A DNA stretch of 64,000 bases. Source: Apteryx mantelli. Lineage: Eukaryota; Chordata; Aves; Apterygiformes; Apterygidae. Each line of letters opens with the position of its first letter. Positions within the stretch are counted from its first letter, which is position 1. Positions 33,716-46,118 of this stretch are shown here, piece by piece. Made by a program: the position numbers and the translations under genes. Under the pieces are notes generated by a model, which made no database searches, was not told where the DNA came from, and saw nothing but the letters and a program-made list of their open reading frames with translations. The stretch lies in NCBI RefSeq assembly GCF_036417845.1, contig NC_090002.1:2108001-2172000 (forward strand), given 5' to 3'.

Positions 33716-34599
33716 AAATCCTTGGATAATAAACTGGAAGCCCTGAAGCCTAAGCAGCAGGCTGTGAACCCTCCTTTGGGGTTTGTAACCTTCCCCTGGA
33801 CCCAGTGTTCAGCTCTGTGCACTGACCTGAGGTCTGCGTTTCATGTGGCGCAGGCCCATCACACCGAGACTGGCGATGCGATGGGTGAGCTGAGCGCTGT
33901 GAGTGTGTCCTGCAGGGCTCTCGTCTGGGGTAGGGCAGAAGCACAGGCAGGCGAGATCAGGCATTTTCCTCTCAACTCTCAGAGCTGGATCCTATCCCTG
34001 AAGGAAAGAGCAGAGGGGGTAGGTTATTGACTACTCAGAAACCTGCCACGTCAGGGGCAGCAGCAGGAGCTGACCCTTCCCTGACAGATGGATGAACGCT
34101 GGTGCGGTCATGACTCTTCGGGTGTCACAGGATAAGGGGAAGCATGGCAGACTCACGCCCAGGTGTTGTTTCTGTTCAGTAAAACAATAAACAGTTGCTT
34201 TATTCTTTGCACTCATGTCTGTGGTTCCTGCCGTCGCTTTGCCTGAAGATAATGCTCAGGGGAGGAGGTTACACATTGTGTGTGCTGCTGGGAGCTGGTC
34301 CCCAAGTCCCTTGTACTTTGGTGTCCCTGCGGTTCCCAGGGAACCCAGTGCTGTTCGCAGGGCTGTGGGGAATTTCCCTTGCATTGCCTGGACCTTGGGG
34401 TGGTGTCGGTGGCATTTCTCATCATCCTGGGGGCAGCCAGGGCCCCTCCAGGGCTGCGTGAGGTCTCCAGGCTGCTTCCGGATTTGCTTTCAGCACTTTG
34501 CCATGTCCCTTGTGTGTCTGGGGAGGAGGCCTATGTGCCTGGAGCTGGGAGATAGTTTCTGTGGGGATGGGGGGAGCCTGCAGGCACTGTCCCATCAGC
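33716..34599. other. Unique interval, no gene seen
   Basis: No recognisable feature beyond short chance open frames. Confidence 0.4.
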
Positions 34600-34985
34600 C
34601 ACTTCGAGCCGTGTGATGTGCCTTATGGTCCCTTTTGTGTGCACCAAGGCCCTTCGTTTGTATTTTGGTTTGCCCCAGAGCCCTGTGTTTGCCCTCTGAT
34701 GCCCTCAGGAGCCCTCAATTCACATTTTGGGTTGCCCTCAAGCCCCCTTTTGTGCCTTTTGGTGTGCCCCAGGGCCCTGCGTTTGCTTTGCAGCATGCCC
34801 CAAAGTTCTCCATTTAGCTTTCTCCCCTGTCCCAGAGTTTTCTGGGTGCTTCTTGGTGTGCCCCAGGGCCCTCCCTTTGCCTTCTGGTGCGCCCAGAGTC
34901 ACTGTTTGCTCTATCATTGCCTTTTTTTACTTTTGTTGCACCCACAGCTCTGGATTTGTTCTCTTGTCTCCTGAATACTTCCTTT
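34600..34985. repeat. ~60-bp degenerate repeat (tttggtgtgccccagggccct)
   Basis: The phrase gtgccccagggccct with tttgccttttggt recurs about six times at 50-65 bp spacing. Confidence 0.7.
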
Positions 34986-35144
34986 TCCTCTCTCTACACC
35001 CCAGGGGTCTCCCTTCAGCTTTCAGCAACCTGCTCTCAGGAGTGGGGGTGCCTCTGCTACCCTGGGCACCCCAGCTGTCCATGGTGGGGCTGATAGCCAT
35101 TCCCCCTCCCCAGTTCCTGATGGGCTGCAGCTGTGGGCCCTAGG

Positions 35145-35604
35145 GCTGGGATGATCCCCAGGTGGGGCTGGGGGGGCAGGATGAGCCCCAGGTGGGGCTG
35201 ATGGCAACAGTGGGTACGCACCGGGGTTGGGGTTGCAGTTGGGGGAAGCCTGCGCTGGGGCCAGTCCGGGACAATGGAGCTGCCGCTGAGCACCGCCTGC
35301 TGGGACCAGCACGGCGGCTGCACCATGGAGGAGGTGAGCAGGGCGAGGGTGTCCACACTCGGGGCTGCGGGTCCCCCACGTGCTGGGGTCCCGGCGGACG
35401 GGAGCGTCCCGGGCAACGCGGCACAACCAGGGCGCACCGGGGCTGGGGATGGCGGTGCACCGGGGCAGTGGGGGCCGGCCGAGGACGTGGTGGGGAAGAG
35501 CGGTGCACTGGGGCCATGGAGAGCGGGCAGGGAGGGTGTACGCCGGGGCTGTGGTGGGGCGGGGGGGTAGGAAGGGGGAGCGCCGGGGCTGTGGTGGGGT
35601 TTAT
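35145..35604. repeat. G-rich degenerate repeats leading into CpG element C
   Basis: Short G-rich repeats (caggtggggctg, then gcaccggggctgg, then cgccggggctgtggtgggg) occur in succession. Open frames on either strand are Pro- or Gly-rich shadows. Confidence 0.6.
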
Positions 35605-36450
35605 TGAGCGGTCGGAGGAGCGGGGGGGGGGGGGTGTGGTCCTGGGTCAGACCGGGAGCGTGTCGGGGCGGGGGAGGAGGGATCCCAAGAGAATCCCTGG
35701 GGAGGACTGCGGGGGGGGGCAGAGGCAGTGTCGGAGCTGACCCGGGGCCGGTCGCGGCGGTGTCGTGGGAGTCCGGGGCCGGTGCTGGGGATCGCGGGGC
35801 CGCGCTCCCGGCTTTGCGGCGGTATCCGGGTCCCGAGGGGGGGAATAGGGGCGGGTCGGAACGGAATCGCCAGAGAGTCAAACCTGACGAAACGCTGCAC
35901 AACCCCCCCCCCCCCCACGGCATGCCGGGAGCAGTAGTCTTCCGACACTGGACTTCCGGGCGGCCATGTTGCTTTGCGCGGCATGCCGGGAGCAATAGTC
36001 TTCTGTCACTGGGCTTCCGGGCGGCCATGTTACTTTGCGCGGCATGCCGGGAGCAATAGTCTTCCGGCACGGGGCTTCCGGGAGGCCATTTTAGCCTGCA
36101 CGGCATTCTGGGAGGTATAGTCTTTTGGCAATGGTTTTCCCGGTGGCCATTTTGCTCTGCAGGGCATGCCGGGAGGTGTAGTCTTCCTATATTGGCCTTC
36201 TGGGAGACCATGTTGCGCCTCTCGAGGTGGCAGGAGGTGCAGGTCTCTGTCAGCGGGATTCCCAGCAGCCGTTTGCGCTGTGCTCTGTGGCAGGCCTGGA
36301 GCTGTACTTCCAGGTGCCTGTGCCTTTTCCGCCCTGCAGCAGTGGCCTGCTGTGTCTGGTCCTTACTGGACATGTGCCGCTCACGCGAGAGTCCCCATAG
36401 GTCATCGGGGACAGTGGAATTTCCCAGTTTTTCCCTCGTACAGGTCAGGA
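35605..36450 (+). promoter_or_regulatory. CpG-island element C (copy 3 of 3), best preserved
   Basis: Homologous to element A along its length, from gtcctgggtcaga to the ggaatttcc-agtttttccct end. In A the TTAGGG block follows this end. Here the sequence instead continues as gtacaggtcagg with no telomeric repeats. It holds five exact 61-bp units at 35919-36223. Confidence 0.7.
35919..36223 (+). repeat. Five tandem 61-bp units with ZNF143-, ETS- and YY1-like sites
   Basis: The GGCATGCCGGGAG core starts at 35919, 35980, 36041, 36102 (variant) and 36163, exactly 61 bp apart. Each unit goes on to GTAGTCTTCC (a ZNF143-like composite with the first core), CTTCCGGG (ETS core) and GGCCATGTT or GGCCATTTT (YY1 core). 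The period is seen directly. The factor names are inference from known consensus sites. Confidence 0.85.
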
Positions 36451-37529
36451 AGTGTTTTGCATCTCTGGTGTGACCAGGCAGGGTTGTCCCCAGGGGCTGG
36501 GGCTGTTCCTCTCAGCAACGGGGAGGGCAAGGAGAGTGTGAGGGGCTGTGTGGACTGGTAGTCATAGCTTTGCTCAGAACAGGCTAGTTAGGCATCAGCT
36601 ATGAGGAGCGGTGGTGCTGGGAGGGCTTGGTGCAGAGCTGTCCTGTTATGCAGCGCAAGAGAAAGTCCTCAAGGAAATGTGATCAGCACTGTTTCTGTCC
36701 AAGGAGCCTAGAACAGCCTGAGAGACCCTGGAACAGCCACAGGTACCTCACAGCAGCCCCAGGGACACTGTGTCCCTGCCTCCCAAGGTCATTGCATTCA
36801 GGTACCTTTAACTGTGCGGAAAGAGCCTGTAGGAGGCCTGAGCACGGATACAGAGAATCCCCAGTTGCCTCTAAGGACCTGGAACTATAAGTATTTTCTT
36901 TACAAAGATGCGATCTCTTTGATGCCTTGCTGCTGCTTCTGTGTTGCTTGGTACCCAGGTCTACTATGTTCAGAGCCACCCTTCTTGCTGCCCTCTGCTC
37001 TGTCTCAGCTGCTGGCCAGATGAAAAGGGATGTGCGGCTAAACACCAGGCCAGGGTGTCTCAGCTGCCTGCTATAGGGCAAACAGGAAGGGGAATCGGTG
37101 ACAGGAAATGAAAGTACATGTGGATGAGAAACAGCTGCTTTAGAGGACTAAGATGCAACTGAGATGCAACAGGGGCAACTGAGAGGAGTAGAAGTAATGG
37201 GGGAAAATGGTGATGAGGAAGGTGTGTTGTTAGAGGCAGTACAGTGGAGAAGAGAGGGAAAAATTGCTCCTATGATGAAATAAAAACTGTTCTCAAGAGA
37301 TATTTGCTTTTTGCCCTTCAGGTTATGAATCTGCGTGACTTCCTGAGAACTTTTCTGAGCATGTGGTGTTGAGGGTCACGACTGCCTGGGCAGCGGTCCC
37401 TAACTTGTCTGCCAAGACTATGCAACAGCTGACAGCTGCCTGTGGAATGAAAGCAAAGGCCAACTTCTCAGAGGTAAGAGACAGGGTCCAAGCAGGAAGA
37501 TTATGGCGGGTGAGTTAATGCCCCAGAAT
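36451..37529. other. Unique interval, no gene seen
   Basis: Moderate GC. No exon chain recognised. Confidence 0.4.
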
Positions 37530-39320
37530 CTTCAGTTTTCCCCCTTGTCTCCCCAGGACTCACACATTTGCTCCCTAGTTCCCTCAGGACCTATCCATTT
37601 GCCTTTAGGTGTGCTCCAAGGCACTGCATTTGTTCTCCTGTCCGTTAAGAAGTCTTTGTTTCTCTCTAGATCCTGCAAGATTACAAGGATCCCTCTGGAG
37701 CCCTTCTTCATGCCCTGGAGCCCTCTGTCGGCCCTCCAGCCCCTTTAGCAGCCGTCCGTTCTGCTTTGGCCCCCTCCTTTGGCCTTTTAGTTTCCACCTG
37801 CAGACCTCTGTTGGCCCTCTAGACCCCTTAGCGCCCCCTCTAGTGCACTCCGGACTACTCTTTCAGCCTTCTTTTGTGCCCCAGAGTCATCTTCTGGCCT
37901 TCCAGCCCCTTTCACACCCCTCGAGTCCCCTCTGAACCACTCCAGAGGCCTTTGTTGTGCCCCGGAGCCCTGCTTTGGTCACCCGGCCCTCTCAGCAACC
38001 CTCTAGTCTGCCCTGGACCCGTCTTTTGGCCACAATAGTGCCCTAGAGCTGTCTTCTGGCCCCCCAGCCCTCTGTGGAACCCTGTAGTCTCCTCAGAGTC
38101 CCTCCGGAGCCCTCCGTTGGCCCTCCAGCCCCTTTAGCAGCCCTCTATTCTGCTTTGGCCCCCTCCTTTGGCCTTTTGGTTTACACCCACAGACCTCTGT
38201 AGGCCCTCTAGACCACTTAGCACCACTCTAGTCCCCTCGGAACCCTTCCAAAGGCCTTTGTCATGCCCTAAAGCTGTCTTGTGGCCCTCGAGTCCCCTTA
38301 GGACCCATCTAGTCTGCTCAGAACTCCTCTGGAGGCCTTTGTTGTGCCCTGGAGCCCTCTTTTGGCCATTCACATCCCATAGGAGCTCTTCTGTCTCCTC
38401 AGAGCACCTCCGGAGGTCGGTCTTGTTGCCCTGTTTTTATGTCTTGGCCGTGTAGTCTCCTTAGGAGCCCTCTGGTCTCCTCAGAAGCCTTCCAGGTTTC
38501 TTCCTTGTTCCTCAGAGTCATGTTTTCTCCATGTAGAGCGCTTAGCACCCCCCTAGTGCCTTCTGGACTACTCTTTCAGCTTCCTTCTGCCCCAGAGCTG
38601 TATCTTGGCCCTCTAGACCCCTTAGGACCCCTCTTGTTCCCCCAGAACACCTCCAGAGACCTTGGTTGTGCCCCAGAGCTGTCTTCTGGCCCTCCACACC
38701 CTGCAGAACTCTTGTCCCCTCAGACCACCTCTGGAGGTCTTCCTTGCTCCCCAGTTTTTACTTTTTTGGCCATCTAGTGCCCCTAGGACCCCTCTAGGGT
38801 GTTCCGGACTACTCTTTTTGCCTTTCTTGTTCCCTAGAGTTGTCTTTTGGTTTCTAGCTCCTTTAGGACTTCTGTAGTGTTCTCAGAATTGTTCCTGAGG
38901 CCTCTTATGCCCTAGAGTGCTCTTTTCATCATTCAGTTGCCTGAGCACCCCTGTTTTCCTCTGGGCCCCTTGGGAGGCCTTGGTTGTCCTATTCTGGCTT
39001 CTTTTAGTTGCTCTCTAGTCTCTGTAAGAGATGTCTGATCTGTTCTGGATTCTTCTTCAGAGTTTTGTTGTTCTGCACGGATCTCTGTTTGTCCTGTCGA
39101 GCCCTGAGGAAGCCCTTTATTTTACTTTGGACTATTCTTTCAGCCTTCCTTTTGTTCCCAAGCTCTGTTTTGGCCCTTTAGACCTTGTAGGACCCCTCTA
39201 GTGCCTTCAGAACCCTTCTGGAAGCCTTTTTTGTGCCCTAGAGCCCTGTGTTGGTTCTCCAGTCCTCTTAGCACCCCTTTTGTCTCCTTGTGTGTCTCAT
39301 TCATCTAGAGAAACAGAGCT
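37530..39320. repeat. Degenerate ~80-bp repeat block D2
   Basis: Same repeat family as D1, with units near 38202, 38282 and 38364 about 80 bp apart. It is longer than D1 (about 1.8 kb) and decays toward the right. It lies downstream of CpG element C much as D1 lies downstream of element A. Confidence 0.8.
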
Positions 39321-40924
39321 CGTGTTCCCCTGGAGATCTACCCATTCTGCCCAATGATCCCTTTTTCTAATTACTCTAGGTACTATATAGGAAACATCTC
39401 TCTTTGGAAGAACTCACATTACAGAAGCATACATGTTCCAGGAGTTTATTCTGATCTCTTGCTTTACCCTACAGGAAATGCCACCCTGCTAGAACAGCTG
39501 TACTACATGCAGGCCTGAACCAATGACAGGACTGTGGTATAGCGTGCCCTTTATAGGTTATGTGGAACATTGTAGCTTTCTTCCTAAGCATAAGCAGAAG
39601 TGATTTCTAGTTTTTAATGCAAAGGCTAGTGCTAGTTAGGGTAAAAAATAACGTACCTCCTGATATTATGGATACAGTATATGAAGTTTCAGTAACCAAG
39701 CAGATGGTCTGCTTCATGAAAGAGGTCTGTTTATCCTTTCTGTGCTCTCCATTCTAGATACTGAGTGGAAGAAAAAGCCTTGCTTCTGCCTAGCCCTGTG
39801 TATATATGGCTGCCATTGGTTTGCCCCTCCTCTTCCAAGGGCTTGTGGGTGGGTCAGTGGGTGGGGTTAGGGTTACATAAAGCCAGGGTCTGGGGCCAGG
39901 GAGTTCATTCTGCTTTTGTTCTGCTGTGGGGGCAGTGCTCTGGAATTGCCTTGGCAAAGAATGGAATTTGAGGAAGTGAAGCTACCCAGGAAGATTTATT
40001 GCTGCCTTTGGAGAAGCAAAGGCCATTCCTTAATGTAAGAGCAAGGGGATGGCTCAAGCTGGAGTTGTGAGCATTTCAGAAAGCTGCTTGTTGCAGGCAG
40101 TTTTTTTCTTGGGGTCAATATCTTGGTGTGGGGGTGTTCAGGGGTGAGAGAGGGCTTCTGAGTCTCCAGTTGTATCTTCTGTTACCTGTCAGTATTGTTT
40201 TCTGGTGTTTCTGTGTTTACTGTGGAAGGAATGCAGCTTCGTCACTGGACTCTTTCAAGAGGATCACACTTGAGGAATTGTTTGTTCCTCTCCTGGACTG
40301 CAGACAAGAGGAGACAGCAGAGGTCCTGGGAAAAACATTTCCTCTTACATTTACACCCTAGGTGTGTGGGATGTTTAGGGTTTTTTTGTTTTTTTTTGTT
40401 TTTTTGGTAGCATCTCCGGTAACTGGGATGTGTGTGAGGTATTGCTCTCATCAGCTAGTCTGGTTTCTGGCTCGCTTGCTAGATGTTTTGCTGCTCCTCA
40501 GAAATATTGTCAGCCCTGTTCAGGGAGATACTGTGTGGGGTTTTTGTGGCATGTAGACTTGTAGAAGAGTCCCGACTTTATCTGAAGAGGGAAGGAAGCA
40601 TCCTCCCTCCCTTCAAGTGCAGTATGACGAGAAAGGAAGTCACGTCACTGGACACCAAACCCAATTGTGAGTAAGCGCATGTGCCCCAAGGGCTCAGAAA
40701 CTAACCTACAAACAAGTAACAAGCTCACCTCTTTTCCTACCCAAGCCTCAGTGCTGAGAGGGAAGAAACTGTTGGACTTCTCTGGACCACGAGGAAACCA
40801 TCGGCAGTCTTGCCTGCCAGCTCCTTTGTTATGTCCGTGCCCCTGAACCCACTGCCACATGCTCTTTGGTGGCTCTGCTTCTGACCCCTACCCTGGGTTC
40901 TGGGGCTGTATGCTTTGCTTTTTC
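39321..40924. other. Unique interval, no gene seen
   Basis: Contains T-homopolymer runs near 40380. No gene recognised. Confidence 0.4.
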
Positions 40925-43900
40925 AGGTAGTGTGTGGGCCTTTTGCAGGAATGGTTGAGGATTTCAGGTGAGGTAGAATGGGTGATGAGAATGGTGTTTC
41001 AGTTGTTCTAGGGCTGGTCAGTGCTGCCTGGCAGCACAGAAACTTTGTTTTGGTTTTGCAGGTGCTGTGGGTGTCCCCCCAGGCACAATGTTGGAGTTTG
41101 GAATTGGCACAGCACAGGTGAGCAGAGTGCCCATGGGGCTTTGATGTAGGGTGCTCTTGCAGACGAGGCTGGAGCTGACTGGCCTGGGGGTAACTGCTTT
41201 TTCTCTGGTTTGGCAGGTGATGATGGCAAATGAGGTGACCAGAGGAAGATCAGAGAGGATGCAGCTGCCATTGAGGATGCCTCTTGAGGATGGATGTTGA
41301 CCCAGAGCACTGCAGAAGCTAAGTTGAGGGGCCACGGGTATTGATGTGTCTCGGCTGTGTGTGTGCTGACAGTGTAGTATGGGCTCTTCTGGATGAGTGC
41401 TGTGTGTGAGGCAGAGACAGTGGGCGTGCGTGGCAGAAGGTGAGGGTGTGCTAGGCAGGGCAGCTCCAACCTGCGTCTGTGTTGTGTAGTCTATGTGGTG
41501 TGTGTTGTAGCTGTGCTATCTTTTGCTCAGGTCTTGATGATGCTCTTGTTCCTTTGTGCTCAAGGAGCACGGCCCACACTGTGCAGCACTAGTGCGGTAG
41601 GCATCCGTTGTCTTTTGCTTGGCCTGACTCACCAGCCTTGCACCAATGGATGGCGTCTTGTTCCGTGCAGCCAGCTAAAAGCGGCGGTCTGTTGCACTGG
41701 CTTTGCATCGTAGCCATTTGTTGCCGGTCATCTTTGCAGCCATCTTTGAGATCTTGTTGGCCATTCTTCTTCCGTGTGTTTTTGGCGTTCTTTCAGGGTT
41801 TTCTTCCCTGTGTCGTCACAGCTTCAGGTCTTTCTTGCTGGCCTCTTCTGCATCAATATTTCTTGCTTTTCCAGCCCCTTTCTGTCATGGGTGGTGGTAT
41901 TAGACTCTTTTTTGGGCTTATCCAGAGCATCAGAGCTGCACAGTTGTGGCATCGTAGAGCTTTCTGGCCAGCAGCGTCTTATGTGTGGGAATAGTTCTTT
42001 TTGTGTAGGGCTCTATTGCATGTCTGTGTCTCATGTTTGTATGTCTGTCTGTGTGTTTGGGGCTGGAGCTGCCTTGCCTGTAGGTGTTAGCAATGGTAGT
42101 GTGTGGAGTGTGGCAGTGTTGGACTGGAATGGTGATTGGTCAGCATCTGTGTGCTGCACTTTATGTTGTTGTTTTGCAGATGTGGCACAGTGGTGCGAGT
42201 GCCTGCAGGGGACTGGGGAAGACAGGGTCATGTCCTAAGAAGGCGAGCTAGAGATTTGTTGTTGGAAGCAATGTTGTGTGCAGTGGTTCCTGGATCCATT
42301 TTTGCTTTGTGCTTGTCAGTGTGGTGCGATGTGCAGAGTGGGTTGCTTGTGCTCAGGAGAGGCATGGCAAGGTGAGAGTTGGTCTGAGAGAGGAAGCAGA
42401 GCCTAGCAGAGGGCTGTTGTCTTGTTGGTGCTGTCCCCGTTGCCCACTGCTGTTCTAGTTTTACAGGTGTGGTGACAGGCTTTGGCATGGTGACCCATAG
42501 CATGTCAGTTGGGATGCGTGAGTGGAGCAGGCGTGATGTGCTTGATGTGGATGGGCTGTGGTTTTGCAGGTGTCACCTGAGTGCATGATTTCTCTTTGTC
42601 TGCAGGTTTTGCAGGAAGTTGTGGAGAGGAGACATTGAGTGCTGACAGGAGCCTGAGCAGCTGAGAGGAGGAGCTTGTTGGGTCAGAGGTTTATTGTGCG
42701 GTGGGTGGTGTTGGGCTTCCTGTTGGTGATGTCTTTTGCTCTGTTTTTTTCAGGTACAGTGTGGCCCTTTCCCAGGTATGGCTGGGGATTTCCGGTGAGT
42801 GGATTGGCGTCGGACATTGTGGGGCTGGTGAGTGTTGCCTGGCAGAAGAGTAATCAAGAGTAGGTCTTGATGTAGTTCTTGTTCCTTGTGCTCAAGGAGC
42901 ATTCCATGCAGCACTAGCACGGTAGGCATCCGTTGTCTTTTGACTGGTCTGACTCATCAGCTTTGTGCTAGTGGATGGCATCTTGTTCTGTGCAGGCAGC
43001 TAAAAGGGGCTGTCCGTCGCTCCATCTTTGCATTGTGGCCGTTTGTGGCCGATCATCTCTGTGGCCCTCATCGAGGCCTTGTTGGCTGCTCCTCTTTTGA
43101 GGCCGCTCTTGTTTTGCGTCTTCCTGGCCTCCGTTCAGGGTTCTCTTCCCTGCGTTGTCACGTGCTTAGGTCTTTCTTGCCGGCCTCTTCTGCATTGATC
43201 TGCCTGGCTTTGCCGGGCCCTTTCTGTCACGGGCAGTGGCATTTGACTCTTTTCTGGGCTTGTCCAGAGCATCTGACTCACGCGGTTGTGGTGTTGTAGG
43301 GCTTTCTCTCTGGCAGTATCTTATGTGTATGAATAGCTCTTTTTCTGTAGGGCTTTCCTTCGTGTCTGTGTCTGATGTTTGTACCTATGTATGTTTGTTT
43401 TGTCTGATTGTATGTCTGTTTGTTTGGGGCTGGAGCTGCCTTGCCTGTGGGTGTTAGCAATGGTAGCATGTAGAGTGTGGCAGTGATGGACTGGTGATCG
43501 GTCAGCATCTGTGTGCTGCACTTTATGTTGCTTTTTGTAGATGCGGTGCAGTGGTCTGAGTGCCTGAGGGAGATGGAGGAAAACAGGGTCATGTCCTAAG
43601 AAGGTGAGCTAGAGATTTGTTGTTGGAAGCAGAGTGTTATGGTCAGTGGTTCCCTAGCTAATTTGTTTTGTGCTTGTCCACATGGAGCAATGTGGAGAAC
43701 GGGTTGCTTGTGTGCCGGAGGAGCATGGCAAGGTGAGTGTTGGTCTGAGAGAGGAAGCAGAGCCTAGTGTAGGGCTGTTATCTCGTTGGTGCTGTCCCTG
43801 TTGCCCACTGCTGTTCTGGTTTTACAGGTGTGTGGCAGGCCTTGGCATGACGACCCATGGTGTGGCAGTCAGGATTGGTGAGCAGAGCAGGTAAGGGTGT

Positions 43901-44800
43901 GGGAGCAAATGCTTGATGTGGATTTGCTGTGGTTTTGCAGGCGTCACCTGAGCGCATGATTTCTCTTTGTTTGCAGGTTTTGCAGGAAGTTGTGGAGAGG
44001 AGAAGTTGAGTGCTGACAAGAGCCTGAGCAGGTGAGAGGAGGAGCTTGTTGGGTCAGAAGTTTATTGTGCGGTGGGTGGTGTTGGGCTTCCTGTTGGTGA
44101 TGTCTTTTGCTCTGTTTTTTTCAGGTACAGTGTGGCCCTTTCCCAGGTATGGCTGGGGATTTCAGGTGAGTGGATTACTGTTGGACATTGTGGGGTTGGT
44201 GAGTGTCGCCTGGCAGAAGAGTCACTTTGTGTTGTTTTTGCAGGTGCTGTGGGCATCCCCCCCCAGCCACGACGTTGGCATTTGGAATTGGAGCAGTGCA
44301 GGTGCGCAGAGTGCCCATGGCTCTTTGGCGGAGGGCGTTCCTGCGGACAAGGCTAGAGCTGGCTGGCCTGGGGGTGACTGCTTGCACTCTGGTTTAGCAG
44401 GTGATGAAGGCTAATGGAGGAAGATGAGAGAGGATGCAGCTGCCATTGAGGATGCCTCTTGAGGATGGATGGTGACCCAGAGCACTGCAGAAGCTAAGTT
44501 GAGAGGCCACGGGTGTTGGTGTGTCTTGACCCTGCGTGAGTGTGTGCGTGTGGGCGCGCGCACTGACAGTAAGTGTAGTGCAGAGGGCTCTTCTGGATGA
44601 GTGCTTGTGTGTGAGGCAGAGGCAGTGGGTGTGCATGGCAGAGGTGAGGGTGCGCTAGGCAGGGCAGCTGCAGCCTGTGTCTGCGGTGTTGTGTCGTCTA
44701 TGTGGTGTGTGTTGTAGCTGTGCTACCTTTTGCTCAGGTCTTGATGTTGCTCTTGTTCCTTGTGCTCAATGAGCATGGCCCACACTGTGCAGCACTAGCG
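40925..44800. repeat. Three tandem segmental copies (about 1.8, 1.4 and 0.7 kb)
   Basis: The landmark gtgtggccctttcccaggtatgg recurs at about 40930 (diverged), 42752 and 44125. The second and third copies are very similar around it, with an offset of about 1371 bp. Copy 2 lacks the 41040-41480 part found in copies 1 and 3. Copy 3 stops after gcagcactagcgtggt, where a telomere-like minisatellite begins. Each copy has many pyrimidine-CAG-GT strings that mimic splice acceptors, but no open exon chain was found. Confidence 0.75.
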
Positions 44801-44804
44801 TGGT

Positions 44805-45440
44805 GGGGTTAGGGCCATGTGGGGTTAGGGCCACGTGGGGTTGGGGGTTGGGGTTAGAGCCATGTGGGGTTAGGGTTGGGGGTTGGGGTTAGAGCCATGT
44901 GGGGTTAGGGTTGGGGGTTGAGGTTAGAGCCATGTGGGGTTGGGGTTAGGGGTTGAGGTTAGAGCCATGTGGGGTTGGGGTTAGGGGTTGAGGTTAGAGC
45001 CATGTGGGGTTGGGGTTAGGGTTTGGGGTTAGAGCCGTGTGGGGTTAAGGTTGGGGTTAGGGGTTGGGGTTAGGGGTTGGGGTTAGAGCCATGTGGGATT
45101 AGGGTTAGGGGTTGGGGTTAGAGCCATGTGGGGTTAGGGTTGGGGTTAGCGGTTGGGGTTAGAGCCGTGTGGGGTTTTGGTTGGGGTTAGGGGTTGAGGT
45201 TAGAGCCGTGTGGGATTAGGGTTAGGGGTTGGGGTTAGAGCCGTGTGGGGTTGGGGTTAGGGTTTGGGGTTAGAGCCGTGTGGGGTTGGGGTTAGGGGTT
45301 GGGGGTTGGGGTTAGAGCCATGTGGGGTTAGGGGTTAGGGGTTGGGGGTTGGGGTTAGAGCCATTTGGGGTTAGGGTTGGGGTTAGAGGTTTAGGGGTCA
45401 GGGTTGGGGTTAGGGTTAGGTTTTAGGGTTAGGGTTTGGG
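44805..45440 (+). repeat. 35-bp G-rich telomere-like minisatellite
   Basis: Units marked by agagccatgtggggtt start at 44856, 44891, 44926, 44961 and 44996, exactly 35 bp apart, then become irregular. The filler is made of GGGTTAGGG, GGGGTT and GGGTTGGGG variants. The G-rich strand is the plus strand, as in the TTAGGG block at 22636. Confidence 0.9.
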
Positions 45441-46118
45441 GGGGGCGGTGCACACGTGCGTGTGTGTGTGCGTGTGTGTGTGCTGGGCTACGTGTGTGCA
45501 TGTGCATGTGTGTGCTGGGGTGTGCATGTGCGTGCATGTGCATGAAGGGGTGTGCACTGGGGTGTGCGTGCTTGTGCATGACGGGGTGTGCGTGTGTGTG
45601 TATATGTGCAGTGGAGGTGTGTGTGCATGTGCATGGTGGGGTGTGTGTGTGTGCATATGTGCACTGGGAGTGTGCGTGCATCTGCATGGTGGGGTGTGCG
45701 TGTGTGCACGTGTGTGCTGGTGTGTGTGTTCATGTGCATGAAGGGGCGTGTGTGTGTGCATGTGTGTGCTGTGTTACATGGAGGCATGTGCATGTGTGCA
45801 CTAGAGTGTGTTTGTGCAAGTGCATGATGGGGTGTGCATGTGTGTGTGCGTGTGCACTGGGGTGTCTGTGCATGCCTGCATGTGTATATGTGCACTGGGG
45901 GGGGAACATGTGTGTTTCTTATGTGCCTGTGTCCGCTGGGATGTGCAAGTTCGTGTGTGTGTGCGCACTGGCATGTGTGTTTGCTGCATGTGTGTGCTGG
46001 GCTGTGTATGTACTTGTTCATAGTGGGTGCCCTTCATGCGCGTGTGCATGTGTGTGCTAGGGTGCACATGTGCTTGTACATGTGTGCATTGCAGCGTATG
46101 CTTTCATGTGCATGTGTG
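45441..46118. repeat. GT-rich minisatellite, left half
   Basis: Variants of tgtgtgcatgtgcatg-ggggtgtgc repeat throughout. Cys-rich and His-rich open frames here are repeat artefacts. Confidence 0.88.

Noticed and set aside
35057..36373. 438-codon minus-strand Pro-rich frame
   Set aside because: Antisense shadow across the G-rich repeats and CpG element C, with no domain and no coding-like codon use.
40925..44800. Coding gene with many small exons at the repeated pyrimidine-CAG-GT strings
   Set aside because: The strings are repeated with the segmental copies and no set of open, phase-compatible exons could be built.
45404..46067. Cys-rich (plus) and His-rich (minus) frames resembling metallothionein or zinc-binding proteins
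   Set aside because: Artefact of the tgtgca repeat. The composition follows directly from the repeat unit.
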